From assembly GCA_031969915.1 (NCBI GenBank), contig DALYJJ010000026.1:1-53526 (forward strand): a stretch of DNA of 53,526 bases, given 5' to 3'. This document shows positions 49,750-53,526 of the stretch, one piece after another (within the stretch, counting starts at the first letter, position 1; every line of letters starts with the position of its first letter). This DNA is from DALYJJ01 sp031969915 (GTDB lineage Bacteria > Acidobacteriota > Terriglobia > Bryobacterales > Bryobacteraceae). Below the pieces are notes generated by a model. It saw only the letters and a list, made by a program, of their open reading frames with translations. It did not search any database and was not told where the DNA came from. Both the position numbers and the translations under genes were made by a program.

Positions 49750-51000
49750 CTAAAGCACGCGGTCCAGCGCGCGAAGCGTCTCCGCCAGTACGATCCCGGG
49801 GTCCGGATCGTGCACCGGGACAACGGCCACCGGGCCGGTGCCCGAGGGTTGCCAGCGGTTGAGCATGCGCGGGCTCACGAAGCCGGCAAAGACTGTTACC
49901 AGCGGCACTCCGCAGGCCGCGGCCACGTGTTGGCCCGCCGAATCGTAACCCACGTAGAGCCGGCTGGCGGCGATGGTGGCGGCGAAGGGAGCGAACGGAC
50001 CGTACCGTGTGCGAACCTGCCCTTCGCGCGCGCCCGACCGCGCGACGGCGCGCTCGACGCGCTCTTTTTCATCGCCGCCGGCGCCCTTGTCGATCACGAC
50101 GGTCAGGCCGCGATCGATGAGGGCGCGGAGCAGATCCTCTTCAAAGGGATCGCGGATGCGCTTGGCCGGGTTTTCGCCCACGCCGAAACTCATGGCGACG
50201 GTGGGAGATTCAAACACCTCAGCCTGGTACGTGGGTGCAATGTAGGCTTTGGCGCTCTCCACGTCGAAGGTCTCGCGGGCCCAGCGGCGGGTGAGCGCGC
50301 ACAACGGCTCGGGGCCATACTCGCCATAGCCGCGGCTCTCGAAGAAGTAGTAATTCTCTTCGGGGCACACGGGAAGAATACCGAGCTGCGTCAGCCGCGA
50401 ATCGGGATCGATCACGATCGACCGCGGCGATTGCAACAGTTGTTCGAGTTCCGGCCACACCGAAAGCCGTTCGCGCAGAGTCGCCGTCCGCCCATAAGAG
50501 ACGGGCACGTGCTGCACGCGCGGGTCGGCGGCGAACAATTCGTAGCTCTTGTGCGTTCCGACGAACTGCACGCCGGCCCGCGGGAAGCGATGCTTCACCG
50601 CGTCGAGGAGCACGCTGGTGATGGCCACATCGGCGCCCAAGGTGACGCGCGAGAGCACGAACACGTTCTCAATGCGTTCCGGGAGGCCCTCGAAGCGCCG
50701 CGGCATGCGCACGCGGCGGTAGCGCGCCAACAAGTCGGCGGCCACGAACTCCGGCCGCACGTACTCGACGACGTAGGAAAACAGCGAGGCGTAGGTATCG
50801 CACAGGGCGGGCTCGAAGAGGTCGCCGAGGCGTTCGACGACGATCGAGAAGAGCGCGTGGCTGCCCGCGCGCGCCCGGTCCTCATCGGGATGGGACGCCA
50901 TCCGGAGCAGGGTTTCGAGGAGATCCACGGGCCAGCTTGAGCCGCGCAGGCAGTGGTTCAACAGCTCGATGGCAAGATCACTCGGCGAAATACTTTCCAA
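49750..51000 (-). CDS. GT9/heptosyltransferase-like glycosyltransferase
   Basis: The protein has 416 residues. The N-terminal part (about 1-120) is helical, and the C-terminal region fits the GT-B fold of ADP-heptose transferases. RVTLGADVAITSVLLDAVKHRFP resembles the donor/acceptor start strand, SFGVGENPAKR the mid-loop, and LYVGYDSAGQHVAAACGVPLVTVFAG is the classic GT9 C-terminal motif. It may add a sugar to lipopolysaccharide or another envelope glycan. The TTG start at 51000 overlaps the mtnP end by 23 bp and has GGAG 7 nt upstream. The donor sugar is unknown. Confidence 0.72.
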   Translation of the reverse strand: MESISPSDLAIELLNHCLRGSSWPVDLLETLLRMASHPDEDRARAGSHALFSIVVERLGDLFEPALCDTYASLFSYVVEYVRPEFVAADLLARYRRVRMPRRFEGLPERIENVFVLSRVTLGADVAITSVLLDAVKHRFPRAGVQFVGTHKSYELFAADPRVQHVPVSYGRTATLRERLSVWPELEQLLQSPRSIVIDPDSRLTQLGILPVCPEENYYFFESRGYGEYGPEPLCALTRRWARETFDVESAKAYIAPTYQAEVFESPTVAMSFGVGENPAKRIRDPFEEDLLRALIDRGLTVVIDKGAGGDEKERVERAVARSGAREGQVRTRYGPFAPFAATIAASRLYVGYDSAGQHVAAACGVPLVTVFAGFVSPRMLNRWQPSGTGPVAVVPVHDPDPGIVLAETLRALDRVL

Positions 51001-51844
51001 CGATCAGCTCCAGCTTCTTCCGCGTCGCCGCCGGCACGGCCCTCTTGTCGGTGATCAGAGCGTGCGCGAGCGCCGAGCCGCACTTGCACTCGCGCCCGGC
51101 GGGCATGGCCGCCACCGCCTCCCGGACCACCTTGGCGGCATGTTCGGCGTTCGTCATCAGCACGCGAATGATCTGGTCCACCGTCACCGCGTCGTGTTCG
51201 GGATGCCAGCAGTCGTAGTCGGTCACCATGGCCACGGTGACGTAACAGATCTCCGCCTCGCGCGCCAGCTTGGCTTCCTGGAGGTTGGTCATGCCGATGA
51301 CATCCATGCCCCAACTACGATAGATGTTCGATTCGGCGACGGTTGAGAACGCCGGGCCCTCCATGCAGAGATACGTTCCGCCGCTCTTTGCCGCGACGCC
51401 CGCCGCGCGGCAGGCGCCCTCCACCACCTTGGCCAACTGCGGGCACACGGGATGCGCGAAGCTGACGTGCGCCACCAGGCCTTCGCCGAAGAAGGTCGAC
51501 ACGCGGCCCGCGGTCCGGTCGAAGAACTGGTCCGGAATCACGAAGTCAAGCGGCTTGTGCTCCTCCTTGAGCGAACCGACCGCGGAGAGCGAGACGATGC
51601 GTTCCACGCCGAGCGACTTGAAGCCGTAGATGTTGGCCCGGAAGTTCAACTCCGAGGGCATGAACCGGTGACCCCTGCCGTGGCGCGCCAGGAACGCCAC
51701 CCGGCGCCCGGCGAGGGAGCCAACGACATAAGGGTCCGAGGGGGCGCCGAAGGGCGTGTCGATCCGAATCTCTTCGGTGGCTTCAAAGCCGGGCATCGAG
51801 TAGAGGCCGCTTCCGCCGATGATGCCGATATCCGCTTTCGTCAA
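50978..51844 (-). CDS. mtnP: S-methyl-5'-thioadenosine phosphorylase
   Basis: This is a 288-residue enzyme of the PNP/MTAP fold that splits methylthioadenosine to adenine and methylthioribose-1-phosphate for methionine salvage. IGIIGGSGLYSMPG (7-20) is the N-terminal family signature. The phosphate-binding RHGRGHRFMPSELN and the substrate segment MEGPAFSTVAESNIYRSWG with VIGMTN are also present. The ATG overlaps the meaB stop by 4 bp, and the stop overlaps the GT9-like gene. No other methionine-salvage gene is in the window. Confidence 0.94.
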   Translation of the reverse strand: MTKADIGIIGGSGLYSMPGFEATEEIRIDTPFGAPSDPYVVGSLAGRRVAFLARHGRGHRFMPSELNFRANIYGFKSLGVERIVSLSAVGSLKEEHKPLDFVIPDQFFDRTAGRVSTFFGEGLVAHVSFAHPVCPQLAKVVEGACRAAGVAAKSGGTYLCMEGPAFSTVAESNIYRSWGMDVIGMTNLQEAKLAREAEICYVTVAMVTDYDCWHPEHDAVTVDQIIRVLMTNAEHAAKVVREAVAAMPAGRECKCGSALAHALITDKRAVPAATRKKLELIVGKYFAE

Positions 51845-52770
51845 TGTGGTTGCTCCTGATCGAATAGTTCCGCCGCCAGTGCTTCAATCGCCGTGTACGG
51901 GTCTCGGCGGCGCGCCGACACGTCGTCCGCCAGGGCGTTCAGCCGCTCCATCGGCAGGCGCTCCAACACACGATCGCGCAGCATTTCGCGCAAGCGCCGG
52001 CTCCAGTCTTCGCGCGCGCGGCGCTTACGCAAGCCGCTGTCATGATACCGGCGGACCGCGCGCAGCAGCTCCGCGATTCCCTGCCCCTCGCTCGCGACGG
52101 TCTTCACCACGGGAGGCTCCCAGCCATCGTCCCGCGGCGCCAGCGAAAGGCTGGCCTGGATTTCGCGTTCCAGCCGCTCGGCGCCGTCGCGATCCGCCTT
52201 GTTGATCGCGAACACGTCGGCGATCTCCATCAGGCCCGCCTTGATCGCTTGCACGTCGTCGCCGAGCCCGGGCGCGAGCACCACCACCGTGACGTCCGCC
52301 AGCCGCGCGATTTCCACTTCATCCTGGCCCACGCCCACTGTCTCCACCAGGATCTCCGTGCGACCCGCGGCGTCCAACAAAAGCGCCAGGTCCGTGGTCG
52401 CCGCCGCCACGCCGCCCAGCGAGCCGCGCGTCGCCATGGACCGGATGAAGACGCCGGGATCGGCGTGGTGCCGAAGCATGCGAATACGGTCGCCGAGAAT
52501 GGCGCCCCCGGAAAACGGGCTCGACGGATCCACGGCGATCACGCCCACCGCGCGGCCTTCCTCGCGCAGCGCAAGCGCGATGCAGTCCACCAGCGTGCTC
52601 TTGCCCGCTCCCGGTGAGCCGGTGATTCCCGCCACCAGGGCGCGGCCGGTAAACGGGAACAACTCCCGGAGCAGGTCAAACGATCCGGGGCCGCGGTTTT
52701 CGATGCAAGTGGCCGCGCGGGCCAGCGCGCGGATGTCGCCCGCGCGGATACGTTCGGCGAGGCTTGTCAT
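51841..52770 (-). CDS. meaB: MeaB-type G3E GTPase (methylmalonyl-CoA mutase chaperone)
   Basis: The protein has 309 residues. Walker A is GSPGAGKST (about 51-59), followed by VIAVDPSSPFSGGAILGDRIRM and the switch segment ETVGVGQDEVEIARLAD, the hallmark of MeaB/ArgK. NKAD supplies the guanine contact. It protects and reloads the B12-dependent mutase. The mutase genes are not in the window, but an acyl-CoA dehydrogenase gene lies directly upstream (4-bp overlap) and mtnP directly downstream. Related IcmF/ArgK-type roles cannot be excluded. Confidence 0.92.
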   Translation of the reverse strand: MTSLAERIRAGDIRALARAATCIENRGPGSFDLLRELFPFTGRALVAGITGSPGAGKSTLVDCIALALREEGRAVGVIAVDPSSPFSGGAILGDRIRMLRHHADPGVFIRSMATRGSLGGVAAATTDLALLLDAAGRTEILVETVGVGQDEVEIARLADVTVVVLAPGLGDDVQAIKAGLMEIADVFAINKADRDGAERLEREIQASLSLAPRDDGWEPPVVKTVASEGQGIAELLRAVRRYHDSGLRKRRAREDWSRRLREMLRDRVLERLPMERLNALADDVSARRRDPYTAIEALAAELFDQEQPH

Positions 52771-53526
52771 CCGCTTTTCAGAAGCTGCCGCGCGATGACC
52801 AGTCGCTGAATTTCACTCGTCCCCTCGCCGATCGTGCACAGCTTCACGTCGCGATAGAACTTCTCCACCGGGTAGTCCTTGATGAAGCCGTAGCCGCCGT
52901 GGATTTGCAGCGCATCGTCGGCGGCGCGCACCGCGATCTCGGAGGCAAACAGTTTCGCCATCGCGGACTCCTTCGTCACGCGCCGCCCCTGGTCCTTCAT
53001 CCAGGCCGCGCGCAAGGTCATCAGCCGCGCGGCCTCAATTGACGTGGCCATATCCGCCAACTTGTTTTGAATGGCCTGGAACTCCGAGATCGGCTTCCCG
53101 AACTGCTTACGTTGCTTCGAATAGTGAAGCGCGGCGTCGTAGGCGCCCTGCGCGAGGCCCACCGAGAGGGCCGCGATCGAGATCCGTCCGCCGTCGAGAA
53201 TCTTCAGGCTGTCCACGAAGCCCTCGCCCGGCTTGCCCAGCATCTGCTCCGGAGCCAGCCGGCAGTTCTCAAACACCACCTCGCCCGTGTTGCTGGCGCG
53301 CATCCCGAGCTTGTTCTCTTTCTTACCCGGCTTGAAACCCGGCGTCGCCGCGTCGATGATGAACGCCGAAATCCCCTTCGCCCCCGCGGCTCGATCGGTC
53401 ACCGCCATAGCCACGCAGACCTGCGCGTGATGCGCGTTGGTGGTGAACGTCTTGCCCCCGTTCAACACCCAGCAGCCGTCTTCGAGCACCGCCTGCGAGC
53501 GCGTGCCCGCCGCGTCCGACCATGCT
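52767..53526 (-). CDS. Acyl-CoA dehydrogenase, 5' end cut by the window
   Basis: The frame is open to the window edge and the first visible in-frame segment is WSDAAGTRSQAVLED, an FAD/substrate-loop region. About 253 C-terminal residues are seen. WVLNGGKTFTTNAHHAQV, IDGGRISIAALSVGLAQGA, FQAIQNKLADMATSIEAARLM and the closing QIHGGYGFIKDYPVEKFYRD with IGEGTSEIQ are typical of short- or medium-chain acyl-CoA dehydrogenases. Glu in GEGTSEIQ and the position of the catalytic base could not be assigned fully because the N-terminal half is missing. It overlaps meaB by 4 bp. Confidence 0.93.
   Translation of the reverse strand, partial: AWSDAAGTRSQAVLEDGCWVLNGGKTFTTNAHHAQVCVAMAVTDRAAGAKGISAFIIDAATPGFKPGKKENKLGMRASNTGEVVFENCRLAPEQMLGKPGEGFVDSLKILDGGRISIAALSVGLAQGAYDAALHYSKQRKQFGKPISEFQAIQNKLADMATSIEAARLMTLRAAWMKDQGRRVTKESAMAKLFASEIAVRAADDALQIHGGYGFIKDYPVEKFYRDVKLCTIGEGTSEIQRLVIARQLLKSG

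Noticed and set aside
1..53526. CRISPR arrays, tRNA or rRNA genes, insertion sequences, phage genes
   Set aside because: No spaced direct repeats, cloverleaf-like sequences, transposase or integrase motifs were noticed in either strand. This was done by reading only, without tRNAscan or similar tools.

Overview
The window is high-GC bacterial chromosome, densely packed, with many 4-base start/stop overlaps and frequent TTG/GTG starts. The genes lpxA and lpxD, a tripartite RND efflux set and a PAAR-type secretion module indicate a diderm. The combination of a vSGLT-like symporter with galactokinase, secreted Tat-type Gfo/Idh and prolyl-oligopeptidase enzymes, a PEGA protein, an RRM protein and SelA suggests an Acidobacteriota member, perhaps of the Solibacter/Bryobacter group. 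That placement is an inference from gene content. No rRNA, tRNA, CRISPR array, insertion sequence or phage gene was seen, and no gap longer than 300 bases lacks a gene.

Layout. (1) 1-2759: edge of a type VI secretion effector module, with the tail of a peptidoglycan-binding protein, a tandem DcrB/Eag-like chaperone, an LCAT-fold lipase and a small prePAAR/PAAR protein. An RRM RNA-binding protein follows. (2) 8264 down to 3202, minus strand: a five-gene, translationally coupled operon (esterase, ATP-grasp ligase, YbdK/GCS2 ligase, M29-like metallopeptidase, second ATP-grasp protein). It looks like a pathway for making and hydrolysing a small peptide or amide, and is the most interesting system here. 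(3) 8353-11319, minus: RHH regulator, adenylate kinase, lactate permease. (4) 11429-16100, plus: sugar operon (SSS symporter, 62-aa membrane protein, galactokinase, ROK kinase, DeoC). (5) 22391 down to 16060, minus: lpxA, TolC-like protein, RND pump, membrane fusion protein; lpxD and a MobB-like P-loop protein run the other way from a 20-bp divergent gap. (6) 23891-25674, minus: orphan histidine kinase and CDF metal transporter. (7) 25766-28983, plus: tyrosine catabolism (HisC-type aminotransferase, HppD, fumarylacetoacetase-family hydrolase). (8) 32694 down to 29012, minus: lipoprotein, GT-C membrane protein with a discoidin-like tail, BadF-type kinase. (9) 32715-38894, plus: HhH protein, MtgA, glutamate dehydrogenase, MutS, AnmK. 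(10) 38907-42662, minus: PEGA protein, NagX-like membrane protein, Cys-rich small protein. (11) 42902-45332, plus: Gfo/Idh oxidoreductase and SelA. (12) 53526 down to 45358, minus: acyl-CoA dehydrogenase (cut by the edge), MeaB, MtnP, GT9-like protein, GH42-like enzyme, prolyl oligopeptidase.

Regulation. Several genes (lldP, lpxA, lpxD, the CDF gene, mutS, nagX, the S9 peptidase, the GH42 gene) have a -10-like hexamer only 6-9 nt before the start codon and no Shine-Dalgarno sequence. This suggests leaderless or near-leaderless mRNAs. lpxA and lpxD appear to share one symmetric -10 element. The amidoligase operon start is overlapped by a perfect 8+8 bp dyad.
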